Below are positions 52,658 to 62,563 of a DNA stretch of 64,000 bases, piece after piece. Below the pieces are notes generated by a model that did no database searches, was not told the origin of the DNA, and worked only from the letters and a program-made list of their open reading frames with translations. This stretch comes from Nostoc sp. NMS9 (GTDB lineage: Bacteria; Cyanobacteriota; Cyanobacteriia; Cyanobacteriales; Nostocaceae), in assembly GCF_017114995.1 (NCBI RefSeq), contig NZ_JABXKL010000054.1, forward strand, positions 49,071 through 113,070. Reading direction: 5' to 3'. The position numbers and the translations under genes are program-made. The number at the start of each line of letters is the position of its first letter. Position 1 is the first letter of the stretch.

Positions 52658-53221
52658 ATGAAGAATGCTTGGAGGCGTTGGATTACGACCGTTAAACTAG
52701 CTGCGATTGCACTAATGCCGACGCTGATATTTTTAGCATTCTCTCATCGGGCAACAGCAGACGATCCAGGAGCGTGTTACATGATAACTTCCTCTGGTAA
52801 AACCGTTGGATTAGGAAGGATTTGTGGCAATATCATAGCCGCACCTTCAGATAATAGAGTTTTTCGAGTCTCAATCAAACGCCGTTTTGGTGGAACTCCT
52901 GTGATTGATGTCACCTTCAACGACAAAAAAACCTTTGAAATGATTGTAGATACAGGTGCTAGTGGAACCATTATCACTCAAGATATGGCGAATACACTTC
53001 AACTCCAGGCTACAGGTACAATGCAAGCCCAAATTGCTGATGGTAGTGAAGTAAAATTCTCAACCAGTAAGGTAAAATCTATTGCAGTAGGTGGAGTTAC
53101 AGCTAATAATCTTCAAGTAGCGATCGCCCCAAAAGCAAGCATCGGGCTACTAGGCCACGATTTCTTTGGCAACTATGATATTAAAATTCTGGAAACAGAA
53201 GTTGAATTTCATCACCGCTAA
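52658..53221 (+). CDS. Exported retropepsin-like aspartic protease
   Basis: 187 residues. An N-terminal signal (LAAIALMPTLIFLAFSHRATA) is followed by a clan AA domain with the catalytic IVDTGASGTIIT (D98) and a C-terminal ASIGLLGHDFFGNYD flap/dimer region. Such single-domain proteases work as dimers. Function in cyanobacteria is not established. A fragment repeating its last 26 codons occurs at 54442-54519, downstream of the GH25 gene. A GGAGAG ribosome-binding site precedes the ATG. Confidence 0.85.
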   Translation: MKNAWRRWITTVKLAAIALMPTLIFLAFSHRATADDPGACYMITSSGKTVGLGRICGNIIAAPSDNRVFRVSIKRRFGGTPVIDVTFNDKKTFEMIVDTGASGTIITQDMANTLQLQATGTMQAQIADGSEVKFSTSKVKSIAVGGVTANNLQVAIAPKASIGLLGHDFFGNYDIKILETEVEFHHR

Positions 53222-53346
53222 GTTGTAACACCATCCAGATATTTTCGACTTGTAAAGATTTTACTTGCTGCATAAAAGATTTCCGAAAACAGCCGATATG
53301 ACATTGTAGCTAGCCAAGTATTTTTACATACAAGGACAGACAACCT

Positions 53347-54204
53347 ATGTCAGTTGAAGGTATTGATGTTTCTGATTACAGCGAGAATATCGATTGGGAA
53401 AAAGTGAAAAGTCAGGGTATTCACTTTGCTTATGCCAAAGTGAACTACGGAACCTATAAGCAAGATACTCGGTTTGCTTCTTACTGGCCTGCCATAAAGA
53501 AAGCTGGTATTATTCGTGGGGCTTATCTCTTCTTTCGTCCTTCTGAGGAGGTTGACCCGCAGGTAAAAATGTTTGCTCAAGCCCTAGAGATAGAACCAGG
53601 TGATCTCCCCCCAGTCGTAGACATTGAACAAGACTATTACAATCATGGACAGAACGATCATTGGGATGACTTAAGTTCCACAGAAAAGCTTAACAAAATT
53701 ACCAACGTCTTAACTGCGGTGGAAGTTGCTACAGGTTACAAACCGATCATCTATACTGGGCCTAGCTTTTGGAACGATAAGATCAAAACCTCACGCTTTG
53801 CTGACTATGACCTGTGGATTGCACATTTTGATACAAACACTCCTACTATTCCAGGTGGGTGGAAACTTCACACTTTCCACCAATACAAAGGCGACCTGAC
53901 TGGTTTTCCTGGTATACCGGGTGATGTAGATCGGAATAGATTCAACGGTGCTTTGGATCGTCTCCAGGCTTTAACCCTTCCTGCTGTTTCACTTCAGGAA
54001 GGTCGCATCGGCCCGAAGGTGAAGAAGTTGCAGCAGGCTTTAAAAAAAGTTTCCCAAGACTCAAGTCACTCAGAATTCGATCCAGGATCGCCAGATGGTA
54101 TTTTTGGCCCAGGTACCAAAAAGGCTGTTATAGCTTATCAGCACGCCAACAGTCTCATAGCTAATGGCATTGTTGCCCCTGGAGACAAATTAGCGATCGC
54201 TTAA
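53347..54204 (+). CDS. GH25 lysozyme-like protein with peptidoglycan-binding domain
   Basis: 285 residues. The GH25 domain (1-205) has the active-site pattern GIDVSDYS (D7) and VDIEQD (D92, E94); GYKPIIYTGPSFW and DYDLWIAHFD follow. From about 215 a PG_binding_1 domain is read (IGPKVKKLQQAL, DGIFGPGTKKAVIAYQ). No signal peptide is present, so it either leaves by another route (lysis, contractile device) or acts in the cell. It lies between the retropepsin gene and a copy of that gene's 3' end. Confidence 0.88.
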   Translation: MSVEGIDVSDYSENIDWEKVKSQGIHFAYAKVNYGTYKQDTRFASYWPAIKKAGIIRGAYLFFRPSEEVDPQVKMFAQALEIEPGDLPPVVDIEQDYYNHGQNDHWDDLSSTEKLNKITNVLTAVEVATGYKPIIYTGPSFWNDKIKTSRFADYDLWIAHFDTNTPTIPGGWKLHTFHQYKGDLTGFPGIPGDVDRNRFNGALDRLQALTLPAVSLQEGRIGPKVKKLQQALKKVSQDSSHSEFDPGSPDGIFGPGTKKAVIAYQHANSLIANGIVAPGDKLAIA

Positions 54205-54441
54205 GATAAGTTTGACTGTCAAAAAATCTTGATGGTTTGCACAAACGCGATTAATTATGTATCTAAGTTATACTAACCCAAAAAAAGCATTTTTTACAAC
54301 TAAGTACTACTATAAAGTAACCAGAGTAACCGTAAATTAACTTATGGGAGTAGTTTGTAGTAGTATTTCTACAAACCCTCCCCCCAAATCAATCTTGACA
54401 ATCTCCTATTCTCGGTTCACATACTCTAATTATCAGCAAGA

Positions 54442-54519
54442 GATTTCTTTGGCAACTATGATATCAAGATTCTGGAGAAAGAGGTCAAATTTGATTACCT
54501 TAATGCTTGCAGTTTGTAA
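54442..54519 (+). pseudogene. Remnant of a retropepsin-like gene 3' end
   Basis: The frame DFFGNYDIKILEKEVKFD, ending in YLNACSL and a stop at 54517-54519, nearly repeats the C-terminus of the protease at 52658-53221 (DFFGNYDIKILETEVEFH). No upstream part of the gene is present. It is a duplicated fragment or a relic of a second copy. Confidence 0.75.
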
Positions 54520-54658
54520 ATTCTTTAGGTTTTTATATTGAAATTATTTCAATGCGCCTGTTTCTCTCTTGGTTACTCAGCATTCCTGAAGCAGCTTAAG
54601 AGCGTTATAGAATAGAAATAAACCTTACATACATTACGCTGATTCAGCAGAATTGCCC

Positions 54659-56023
54659 ATGACCACTTCTAAACGCCAATATCACATTACTACTTTCGGT
54701 TGTCAGATGAATAAAGCTGACTCAGAGCGCATGGCTGGCGTTTTGGAAGACATGGGCTTTGAGTGGTGTCAAGACCCGAATCATGCAGATGTGATTCTCT
54801 ACAATACCTGTACAATTCGGGATAATGCTGAACAAAAGGTATATTCCTATCTTGGCAGACAAGCGAAGCGTAAACATGAGCAGCCTGATTTAACCCTCAT
54901 TGTTGCTGGTTGTGTTGCCCAGCAAGAAGGAGAAGCGCTGTTGCGGCGAGTCCCAGAATTAGATTTGGTAATGGGACCACAACATGCCAACCGTCTGAAA
55001 GATTTGTTGGAGTCAGTATTTGAAGGCAACCAAGTTGTAGCAACCGAGGCAGTTCACATTATTGAAGATATCACCCAGCCGCGACGAGATAGTACAGTGA
55101 CAGCTTGGGTGAATGTGATTTACGGCTGTAACGAACGCTGCACCTATTGTGTGGTTCCTAATGTGCGCGGTGTCGAACAATCTCGCACGCCGTCAGCTAT
55201 CCGGGCGGAAATGGAAGAATTAGGACGGCAAGGTTACAAAGAAATTACTCTACTCGGTCAAAATATTGATGCTTACGGCAGAGATTTACCTGGAGTGACA
55301 CCAGAAGGTCGGCATCTGCACAACTTTACAGATTTGCTTTATTACGTCCATGATGTGCCGGGGATTGAAAGGCTAAGGTTTGCTACTAGCCACCCTCGTT
55401 ATTTTACTGAGAGATTAATTCAAGCTTGTGCTGAGTTGCCCAAGGTGTGCGAACACTTCCACATTCCCTTTCAATCTGGGGATAATGAACTTTTAAAGGC
55501 GATGGCGCGGGGTTATACCCATGAGAAATATCGCCGGATTATCGATACCATTCGGCGGTATATGCCAGATGCCTCCATTAGTGCTGATGTAATTGTCGGT
55601 TTTCCTGGGGAGACAGAAGCACAGTTTGAAAATACCTTAAAACTGGTAGAAGATATTGGCTTTGATATGTTGAATACAGCAGCATATTCGCCGCGTCCAG
55701 GGACACCAGCCGCTTTGTGGGACAATCAACTGAGTGAAGAAATTAAAAGCGATCGCCTGCAACGGCTCAATCATTTGGGAAACTTGAAAGTAGCAGAGCG
55801 ATCGCAACGTTACTTTGGACGCATTGAAGAAGTTTTAGTAGAAGACCAAAATCCTAAAGATCCAACCCAGGTAATGGGACGTACTGGCGGTAATCGTTTG
55901 ACCTTTTTTAGCGGTAACATCAAAGAACTCAAAGGGCAGTTAGTGAAGGTAAAAATTACCGAAGTTCGTCCTTTTAGTTTGACGGGTGAACCAGTTGAAG
56001 TAAGGCAAACTATTTTGCAGTAA
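54659..56023 (+). CDS. miaB: tRNA methylthiotransferase MiaB
   Basis: 454 residues from ATG 54659 (a TTG six bases earlier is less likely). It has the three parts of the family: N-terminal UPF0004 domain with [14 protein letters not shown], the radical SAM core with [11 protein letters not shown] (three Cys of the 4Fe-4S cluster), and a C-terminal TRAM domain (near [19 protein letters not shown]). It adds the methylthio group to i6A37 of tRNAs reading UNN codons. All six cluster cysteines appear to be present. Confidence 0.95.
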   Translation: MTTSKRQYHITTFGCQMNKADSERMAGVLEDMGFEWCQDPNHADVILYNTCTIRDNAEQKVYSYLGRQAKRKHEQPDLTLIVAGCVAQQEGEALLRRVPELDLVMGPQHANRLKDLLESVFEGNQVVATEAVHIIEDITQPRRDSTVTAWVNVIYGCNERCTYCVVPNVRGVEQSRTPSAIRAEMEELGRQGYKEITLLGQNIDAYGRDLPGVTPEGRHLHNFTDLLYYVHDVPGIERLRFATSHPRYFTERLIQACAELPKVCEHFHIPFQSGDNELLKAMARGYTHEKYRRIIDTIRRYMPDASISADVIVGFPGETEAQFENTLKLVEDIGFDMLNTAAYSPRPGTPAALWDNQLSEEIKSDRLQRLNHLGNLKVAERSQRYFGRIEEVLVEDQNPKDPTQVMGRTGGNRLTFFSGNIKELKGQLVKVKITEVRPFSLTGEPVEVRQTILQ

Positions 56024-56052
56024 GAACCATTTGAAGATTATACCCCTGACTT

Positions 56053-56673
56053 ATGATGAAGTTACCGCAAACGATTCCAGTTCTTCTTTTTGGGGCTAGC
56101 TTGGCTGTAATTTCCCCTCAAATTTGTGCTGCTTTCACCGTTCAAGAAATAGCTATTCTTGCTCAAGCATCAAGCGATTTGCCAACGGTCAAATCAGCTG
56201 GACTGTCCCCCGATATGGATGTGCCTTGGTCGAAAGCCGTAAGAATTGTTGATCCCTTTGAAGGGGATTTTGTTGGAGTTTTCGACCGCAATTCTTTAGG
56301 TGGCTATTTGTTCCGTGAGGGTTCAACGCAAGTTATTAGTTTGTGGACTCCTTCGAGCATTCGAGTACTCGTAACAGTAAATTCGGGTCAAGCAAGGTCT
56401 TCTTTCTACACCGCAGGTCGTGTGTATCCCAGACCTGACTATCTTAGATTTGTTACGACTAAAAAAGTCGATAAGCTTTTGCTCAAAGTCAGAGAAAAAG
56501 TTTTTCAATTAGACGGTTCAACTGGCAAGTTTGCTGTCAGTAAAGAATTAGCCACTGCTTTGAAAAATGCTCCAGATGAGAACTTAGATATCAGACTAGT
56601 CTTGGAAGGAGGTCAAACTGTTGATAGCGAAATTGGTAAAGGGACGGTAAAAGCTTGGCGAACTATTTATTAA
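56053..56673 (+). CDS. Hypothetical exported protein
   Basis: 206 residues beginning with a signal peptide (IPVLLFGASLAVISPQICAA). I do not recognise the domain. The body is beta-rich, with VPWSKAVRIVDPFEGDFVGVFDRN and RIYPRPD-like turns, and no Cys after the signal. It follows miaB by 29 bases and may share its transcript. Function unknown. Confidence 0.7.
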   Translation: MMKLPQTIPVLLFGASLAVISPQICAAFTVQEIAILAQASSDLPTVKSAGLSPDMDVPWSKAVRIVDPFEGDFVGVFDRNSLGGYLFREGSTQVISLWTPSSIRVLVTVNSGQARSSFYTAGRVYPRPDYLRFVTTKKVDKLLLKVREKVFQLDGSTGKFAVSKELATALKNAPDENLDIRLVLEGGQTVDSEIGKGTVKAWRTIY

Positions 56674-56807
56674 ACGATTGCATTTTTCAGCCAAGCATTT
56701 TCTATGTTTAATAAAGGAAAAACCTCTCCATTCTCATCAGAAGTTGACTTGTAAAACTTATTTATAGATCAATACAGTTCAGTTAAGCATTTCTTCCTTC
56801 CCTTTGC

Positions 56808-56880
56808 GTCCTACCCTTCGGGAAGCCACTTCGTGTCTATGCGTCCTTCTCTAACGAGACGCTGCGCGAATGCGGTTCGT
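56808..56880. repeat. Dispersed repeats (CCTACCCTTCGGGAAGCC; CTCTAACGAGACGCTGCGCG)
   Basis: Two adjacent short hairpin repeats of well-known Nostoc families lie in the gap between convergent genes. CCCTTCGGG and AACGAGACGCTGCGCGAATGCG are their cores. No gene is present between 56674 and 56940. Confidence 0.65.
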
Positions 56881-56940
56881 TAAAAAAATTGACTTTGAAA
56901 GAGAGTTTTAGCCTTAACTGAACCGTATTAATTTATAGAT

Positions 56941-57918
56941 TTAATAAGAACGAACATTGTTAGAAGCAAGCCTAATTAATTCTTCAACATTGTTTGAGAT
57001 TGTATTGCAAATAGTATTTAAAGGTAAGTCATTAGGATCAAACCCAAAAGGTTCTTCGATTTCTGAGCCAATTTGTTCAATACTTAATAATGTAAAACTT
57101 ACAAAAGCCATTACTATACCAGTCCACCAACTTAAAAAGCTCACAATTTCCAAAGGTAATATAAGACAAAAAATTAATAACAGTTGTCTGAGTTTAATAG
57201 TATATATCAAAGGCAGCGGCGTTTTTAAAATGCGTTCGCAACCGCCTAAAATATCTACTAAATCATCTACACAATTATGCAGAGTAGTTAATTGATAGAC
57301 ATTTAGACAATTTCGGTCATGCTGATACTGCAAGTAATCTCCTATCCAATAAGCAATTTGTAGTGGAGGATGATCACTATCTTGGAGTTGTAAATATTGT
57401 TTTTCAGACATTAATGATGCCAACTGAGTGTCTAAAGGCACCGATCTTAGATGTAACTTCATTGCAACTGCAAAAGCAGTTACTAAGCGAAGCATTGCTT
57501 CTTTTTCTAATTTGTCTTCTGGTGTCTTCTCTTTAACTATTATCGAAATTCCACGAGTTAAGTTACGCGATGTATTAACTAAAGCTCCCCATAGTTGACG
57601 ACCTTCCCAAAATCTATCATGGGCTGTATTCGTCCGAAAGACTAATAGTAATGTAAAGCCAATATTAAAACTTAAAACAGCATTGGTAAGAATATTGCTG
57701 GAATCTGAAAATGCTATTGGTAATCCTAAATGAGCTAAAAATGATATGAAAGTACCATATATAGTACAAAAAATTACCCAAGGAAGAATAATAGAGATAA
57801 TTGACCTTTCAAGCCGAAGAGTTACTTGAAGCCAGTTCAGCTTTTCGCCTTTGTAAAGATGATACTTTTCTCTTAAAGAGTTTTTAGAATTATTTTGAAA
57901 ATAGTTAGGTTGTTTCAT
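56941..57918 (-). CDS. Bestrophin-family membrane protein
   Basis: 325 residues. Typical bestrophin (UPF0187) features: an N-terminal LEVTLRLERS-like helix, LSFNIGFTLLLVFRTNTAHDRFWEGRQLWGALVNTSRNL and a later LLSIEQIGSEIEEPFGFDPNDLPL. Four hydrophobic segments are seen. In cyanobacteria related proteins are chloride/bicarbonate channels of the thylakoid or plasma membrane, some linked to the CO2-concentrating mechanism. The exact ion is not known from sequence. Confidence 0.9.
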   Translation of the reverse strand: MKQPNYFQNNSKNSLREKYHLYKGEKLNWLQVTLRLERSIISIILPWVIFCTIYGTFISFLAHLGLPIAFSDSSNILTNAVLSFNIGFTLLLVFRTNTAHDRFWEGRQLWGALVNTSRNLTRGISIIVKEKTPEDKLEKEAMLRLVTAFAVAMKLHLRSVPLDTQLASLMSEKQYLQLQDSDHPPLQIAYWIGDYLQYQHDRNCLNVYQLTTLHNCVDDLVDILGGCERILKTPLPLIYTIKLRQLLLIFCLILPLEIVSFLSWWTGIVMAFVSFTLLSIEQIGSEIEEPFGFDPNDLPLNTICNTISNNVEELIRLASNNVRSY

Positions 57919-57973
57919 GTTGTTAAGGTTTGAGGATTACATCAATTAGCAAACTAACTTTTTTAGCTAAATA

Positions 57974-57991
57974 TATCTTGCTTCAGCAAGA
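57974..57991. repeat. Hairpin ATCTTGCTTCAGCAAGAT
   Basis: A perfect eight-base stem with a two-base loop, 56 bases upstream of the bestrophin start on its strand. It may be part of a regulatory region or the end of something transcribed from the right. Confidence 0.5.
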
Positions 57992-58004
57992 TACATGGAA
58001 AATG

Positions 58005-58048
58005 TATGTTTCCAAATAGTTACCGTAGTGGAACTATTTGGAAACATA
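58005..58048. repeat. Perfect 17-bp inverted repeat
   Basis: TATGTTTCCAAATAGTT and AACTATTTGGAAACATA flank a ten-base loop (ACCGTAGTGG). The stem has no mismatch. It lies in the gap 57919-58342, next to a smaller hairpin. It could be an operator, a small-RNA hairpin or the end of a mobile element. The gap shows no gene that I trust (an 88-codon frame there lacks protein-like composition). A decayed dispersed repeat is at about 58251. Confidence 0.7.
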
Positions 58049-58342
58049 AATTATAGTTTTAACATTGAAATTTATTTCTGTGAACCATCTTTAGGTAGGG
58101 AAATTCAATACTGTCTTCCAAATCTTCACCATAGAACTGATTTTCTGCTTATTTTGATTAAAGGTTGTGGTATTTCACTACTTTATGAGATAATTAGACA
58201 AAATTTCCAGCTATTTACAGTAAATATTTACTTTTTATCATCAGCAGAGCGATGCCTATGACTAACTACGCCTACGCATTTGGGTTAATACAGTGTAGTA
58301 AGCGAATGCGTAACTCTCAAGCTAGAAAAGGAGATAAACTCA

Positions 58343-58798
58343 ATGAAATTTGATATTAAGCCAGGGAGTGACCTAATTTTAGATGTCTGTTTTGAGAAAA
58401 ACCATTATTGGGTGAAGGGTTATACAAAGACTTTTTAAAAGGACAAAACTATATCATTACTAGATGATTTAGTCGAAACTTATTTTCATAAAAATTTAGC
58501 AACAGTATTTACACAAGTTGGCATTGAAAGTATCAAAGTTACCGAAATCAATCGGCAAATTCTCAAAAAAGTAATCCTCGCTCAATAATTACTAGAGTCT
58601 GCTGGAGGTAAAAGCGATCTTGCTATCAATAAAGCTGATAATATTAAAACTATTTATTTAAGGCGCGATCGCATTAGTTAGACTACATATCAGCAGGCAA
58701 TCCTAACAATGCAGACAAAGACAGAGGACTATTTGACGCGATCAAATTATTTCAATCAATTATTGCTGGTCGCAGTACTATATAATAGTGATAGATGA
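58343..58798 (+). pseudogene. Small gene with three in-frame stops
   Basis: A good ribosome-binding site (AAAGGAG, nine bases before ATG 58343) starts a frame of 152 codons ending at TGA 58796. It is broken by TAA at 58436 (codon 32), TAA at 58586 (codon 82) and TAG at 58679 (codon 113), with no frameshift. The text between reads like protein: SDLILDVCFEKNHYWVKGY, ISLLDDLVETYFHKNLATVF, EINRQILKKVILAQ, then LLESAGGKSD. I do not recognise the family. The part after the third stop is less certain. Confidence 0.55.
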
Positions 58799-58843
58799 GT
58801 TTAATCTTTAAACTCTCTTCAACCAGGCAGTGAGTTAAAAAAT

Positions 58844-60205
58844 TTATAGTTTCTGTCCTGCATAAATCGATCGCACTTCGCCATTACGTCGGATAACTGC
58901 TTCGCCATTACTGACATCTACTAGTGTCCAACCGCTTGAGCCGATACTTTCACCCATATTGATGCGGCGAGTCACGCCATCGATTTTAAACAAAGCGGCA
59001 GATTTGTTGCCCAACTCTAGCAATCCCTCTAAGGTATTACTCGGAGCTGCTGCGATCGCAGTTGGCGGATATACTTGTTCCTGGGTAATAGTTGGTTCTG
59101 ACTCTGGTGCGAGTGCAGCACGCAATGGAACTACTGGTAATGCAGGCAGAGGTTTGGGTGTTTGGCGTACGGTAATGGGTGCAGTTCGGCCAGCTACAGG
59201 TTTGAGTTCTGCTTGCAAAGCCGCAGCCATCATGTTGACAGTTACAGGCTTGGCAGCTTGTCGCACTGTATTCAGGGCAGTTTTCACAACATTAGGTTGA
59301 GATGCCCGTAACGCACTGGCAACTTGTGGTAAAAGTGTGGGAGTCCCCGGAATCGCTGGAAGGGCGTAGCGCATTGGTGATGGCGCTTGATAAACGGGGA
59401 CATAGATGCGCTCAACAACGCTTCCAGAACGATTGGGGGCTGGTGGTGTATTATTAGCTAGGAGTGGAAGTGCTGGTAGATTACCAGTTGCTTGCTGACG
59501 ACCAAGGGCTATTTGGTTAGTGTTTGCCTGACTAGAAAATCCTGGATTGAAAGATTTTTGATTGCTTTTTGCTCCTTGCTTATCTATAACAGCCAGTGCT
59601 TGGAGCATATAGTCAACTAACTCTGCCTCTATTTCTGTTTTTACGGGCAACCGTGACTGCGATTGCGGCAATAGAAGCGCTGATTCAGGCAATTTGGTAT
59701 TTAAAAGATATACGACTCCAGACTGCACCAAGTAGATCATACTAGCGATCGCCACGCCTAAAGTTGTTCCTACAATCAGCAGTTTGCCCAAAACCGGACT
59801 AGTTTTCTGACGCTTTCTACTAAATGGTTTAACGGTGGCGGTGTCAAATACAACGGTACTCAATTTCTTGTGATTATCTTGAGCAACCGACTGTACTGGT
59901 TGATTCAAGGTGTTTGGTAAGATAATCTGTGGTATCGTAACTGTTTGCAGAGGCACGTATTCTGGAGGCGATTGGCGTTGAGCTTGGGCGGAAACTCCAG
60001 CAACAGAGTGGCTTGATTTGTTCTGACTACTCTGCCTAACAGTTTGAGAAGGCAGATTACCACTAGCATCCAGAATGTAGTCGATATCGGCAAAGAGTTC
60101 ATCCATTAGGCCATCAGCATAGTTTTCTATCGACCAAGGCTCGTTGGTGATTAAGTCTTCTGATGGTTCTGGTACTATGAGACGGGTGCTGGCTTCTTGT
60201 AACAT
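58844..60205 (-). CDS. Membrane-anchored protein with PilP-like C-terminus
   Basis: 453 residues. The N-terminal 140 residues are polar, with Gln/Ser-rich sequence. A single membrane span (LLIVGTTLGVAIASMIYLV) lies near 150-165. A Pro/Ala-rich stretch of about 200 residues follows. The end (LFKIDGVTRRINMGESIG, then SGWTLVDVSNGEAVIRRNGE) is the small beta domain of PilP / type II secretion C proteins that docks to a secretin. So it is likely a periplasm-facing linker of a pilus or secretion machine, but no other pilus gene is near. Confidence 0.65.
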   Translation of the reverse strand: MLQEASTRLIVPEPSEDLITNEPWSIENYADGLMDELFADIDYILDASGNLPSQTVRQSSQNKSSHSVAGVSAQAQRQSPPEYVPLQTVTIPQIILPNTLNQPVQSVAQDNHKKLSTVVFDTATVKPFSRKRQKTSPVLGKLLIVGTTLGVAIASMIYLVQSGVVYLLNTKLPESALLLPQSQSRLPVKTEIEAELVDYMLQALAVIDKQGAKSNQKSFNPGFSSQANTNQIALGRQQATGNLPALPLLANNTPPAPNRSGSVVERIYVPVYQAPSPMRYALPAIPGTPTLLPQVASALRASQPNVVKTALNTVRQAAKPVTVNMMAAALQAELKPVAGRTAPITVRQTPKPLPALPVVPLRAALAPESEPTITQEQVYPPTAIAAAPSNTLEGLLELGNKSAALFKIDGVTRRINMGESIGSSGWTLVDVSNGEAVIRRNGEVRSIYAGQKL

Positions 60206-60487
60206 AGACGTTCTGGGTTGTTGCTTGGACGAGGAAACGCCACCCCTACTGCCTGGAAATTAGGATTATAAGAGGAGGCAGCAGGTAGGGGCAGTTCTTG
60301 CTGGAGGAAAGAAGTATAAATAAAAACTTCGGCTTTGGGTGATTACCCGGTTTAAAAAGAAGAATTGTATTGAGACATGTCGAGCGAGATACAAAGAGTG
60401 GAGCACTCCGTCTCCGGTCTTGCCCCAATCCTATGCAGTTGCGTGTGGGTTACTCCTGCCTTTTGCCTCCTGAATAATGAAACATCC

Positions 60488-60556
60488 AATCCCCCATCTG
60501 ATTGAAATAAGTTGATTGAGTGTTGATATGAAACTCAACTTTCATCTGGGGATTGT
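60488..60556. repeat. Inverted repeat CAATCCCC...GGGGATTG
   Basis: An eight-base perfect stem with further partial pairing (CATCTGA/TCATCTG) around 53 bases. It lies in the gap 60206-60640, between the 3' end of mnmG and the PilP-like gene's promoter region. No gene is seen there. Confidence 0.4.
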
Positions 60557-60640
60557 TGATGATGCCACTACTAATCTTTATGTCATCTATCATACCAACC
60601 TCTCTCCCTACTACTATACTCAGTCTTTATCAAGCTTGTG

Positions 60641-62563
60641 TTAAGCTAACGCTGGGAACTCTGACTGGCTCTTGGTTCTACGCAATTCTAGATATAATAA
60701 TAAGGCGTTAATATCCGCTGGGTTTACACCACCTATACGTGCAGCTTGACCAAGAGTGAGTGGTTTTACGTGAGTCAGCTTTTCCCGTGCCTCTTTGGAA
60801 AGAGTATCAATTGTTGTGTAGTCTAAATCCCCAGGTAACTGGCGGTGCGCTTGGCGGGCAATTTGGTCAATCTGACTTTGTTGCCTAGCGAGATAGCCAG
60901 AATACTTGATGTCAATTTCTGCACCTTCTTTCTCGGCCCGGTTGAGGTTGGGGTTTCCCAGTCCGAACCTGTCGAGTTCAACGTAATGGAATCCCGGACG
61001 GCGCAATAAGTCATTGAGGGTAATTGAACCTTTAATTGCTTGTTGGGTATCAGATGCGATCGCTATTCCAATTTCATCATGTTCTTTAACTCGTGTGCCT
61101 TGCAATCTTTGTTTTTCTGTGGTAATATTATCCTGTTTTTTGGTAAACATATCCCAGCGGCGATCGTCAATTAAACCAATCTCCCGTCCCAAGGGTGTCA
61201 GGCGTTGGTCGGCATTGTCAGAACGCAATAGCAATCGGTATTCTGACCTACTGGTGAGCATCCGGTAAGGTTCTCGCAGGTCTTTTGTACACAGGTCATC
61301 AACTAGCGTCCCAATGTAACTTTGCTCGCGGGCAAACACAATCATTTCTTGAGAGCGAACAAATCGAGCTGCGTTAATTCCTGCCACCAGCCCTTGAGCA
61401 GCAGCTTCTTCATAACCTGTGGTGCCGTTAATCTGCCCAGCACAAAACAGCCCCGCAATCTTTTTGGTCATTAGTGTGGGGTAACACTGAGTTGCTGGTA
61501 AATAGTCATATTCCACTGCATAAGCGGGACGCAGCATTACACATTTTTCCAAACCAGGGAGAGTCCGCAACATTTGCAGTTGCAAATTTTCTGGCAACCC
61601 TGTAGAAAACCCTTGGATATACAGTTCGGGTATATCCCTTCCTTCCGGTTCAATAAAGATTTGATGGCTTTCCTTATCAGCAAAGCGCACAATCTTATCT
61701 TCAATACTGGGACAATAGCGCGGTCCTTTGGCTTCCACCCAACCGCCATAAACTGGGGACAGGTGTAAATTTTCCTGAATTAAGCGATGGGTTTCGGCGG
61801 TTGTGCGGGTGATATAACAAGGCATCTGTTCCCGTTCTACCCACACATCCGGGTCAAAACTGAACCAGCGTACATCTTCATCACCTGGCTGGATGAGCAT
61901 TTTACTATAATCCACTGATCGCTTGTCTACCCGTGCTGGAGTTCCAGTTTTAAGTCTTCCGGTTTCAAATCCCAGGCGATTTAGGGTTTGTGTCAATCCT
62001 TCAGCCGCAAATTCCCCAGCACGTCCGGCTGGCATTGATTTGTTACCAATCCAAATTTTACCTCCCAGGAAGGTGCCGGTTGTCAAAATGACTGCTTTAC
62101 ATTGGAACCCGACACCAAAATAAGTTTCAACGCCGATGACTTCACCGTTAGCACCCAGCACCAAATCTGTTGCCATACTTTCGCGGATTGTCAAGTTTTC
62201 TTGGTTCTCAACAATATTTTTCATCACCGCTGCATATTCGCGCTTATCAGTCTGGGCGCGTAATGCCCAAACAGCAGGCCCCCGTGAAGAGTTGAGGATG
62301 CGTTTTTGCAGGTAGGTGCGGTCTGCTACTTTACCAATTTCCCCGCCGAGTGCATCTACCTCATGAGTCAACTGAGATTTGGCTGGGCCACCTACTGCTG
62401 GGTTACAAGGTTGCCAAGCTATTTTATCCAAGTTGAGCGTCAATAGCAGGGTACGACAACCGAGGCGTGCAGAGGCGAGAGCTGCTTCGCAACCGGAGTG
62501 ACCTGCACCGACGACTATGACATCAAAAGCGTCTTGGAATTCAACGGAATTGTGCATGGTCAT
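60641..62563 (-). CDS. mnmG: tRNA uridine-5-carboxymethylaminomethyl modification enzyme MnmG (GidA)
   Basis: 640 residues from ATG 62563 ([13 protein letters not shown]). A frame upstream to 62653 adds 30 residues that do not belong to the family, so it is rejected. The FAD site is [45 protein letters not shown] and [21 protein letters not shown] are the family signatures. With MnmE it modifies the wobble uridine of several tRNAs. Full length and intact. Confidence 0.95.
   Translation of the reverse strand: MTMHNSVEFQDAFDVIVVGAGHSGCEAALASARLGCRTLLLTLNLDKIAWQPCNPAVGGPAKSQLTHEVDALGGEIGKVADRTYLQKRILNSSRGPAVWALRAQTDKREYAAVMKNIVENQENLTIRESMATDLVLGANGEVIGVETYFGVGFQCKAVILTTGTFLGGKIWIGNKSMPAGRAGEFAAEGLTQTLNRLGFETGRLKTGTPARVDKRSVDYSKMLIQPGDEDVRWFSFDPDVWVEREQMPCYITRTTAETHRLIQENLHLSPVYGGWVEAKGPRYCPSIEDKIVRFADKESHQIFIEPEGRDIPELYIQGFSTGLPENLQLQMLRTLPGLEKCVMLRPAYAVEYDYLPATQCYPTLMTKKIAGLFCAGQINGTTGYEEAAAQGLVAGINAARFVRSQEMIVFAREQSYIGTLVDDLCTKDLREPYRMLTSRSEYRLLLRSDNADQRLTPLGREIGLIDDRRWDMFTKKQDNITTEKQRLQGTRVKEHDEIGIAIASDTQQAIKGSITLNDLLRRPGFHYVELDRFGLGNPNLNRAEKEGAEIDIKYSGYLARQQSQIDQIARQAHRQLPGDLDYTTIDTLSKEAREKLTHVKPLTLGQAARIGGVNPADINALLLYLELRRTKSQSEFPALA

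Noticed and set aside
57995..58261. 88-codon plus-strand frame between the bestrophin and the broken small gene
   Set aside because: It runs through the 17-bp inverted repeat and a dispersed repeat; the composition is not convincing.
7657..58798. An altered genetic code (TAA read as Gln) as the cause of the in-frame stops
   Set aside because: Many complete genes in the window, such as chlI, rpmA, clpS and the GldA-like gene, end properly at TAA, so a general reassignment is not possible.
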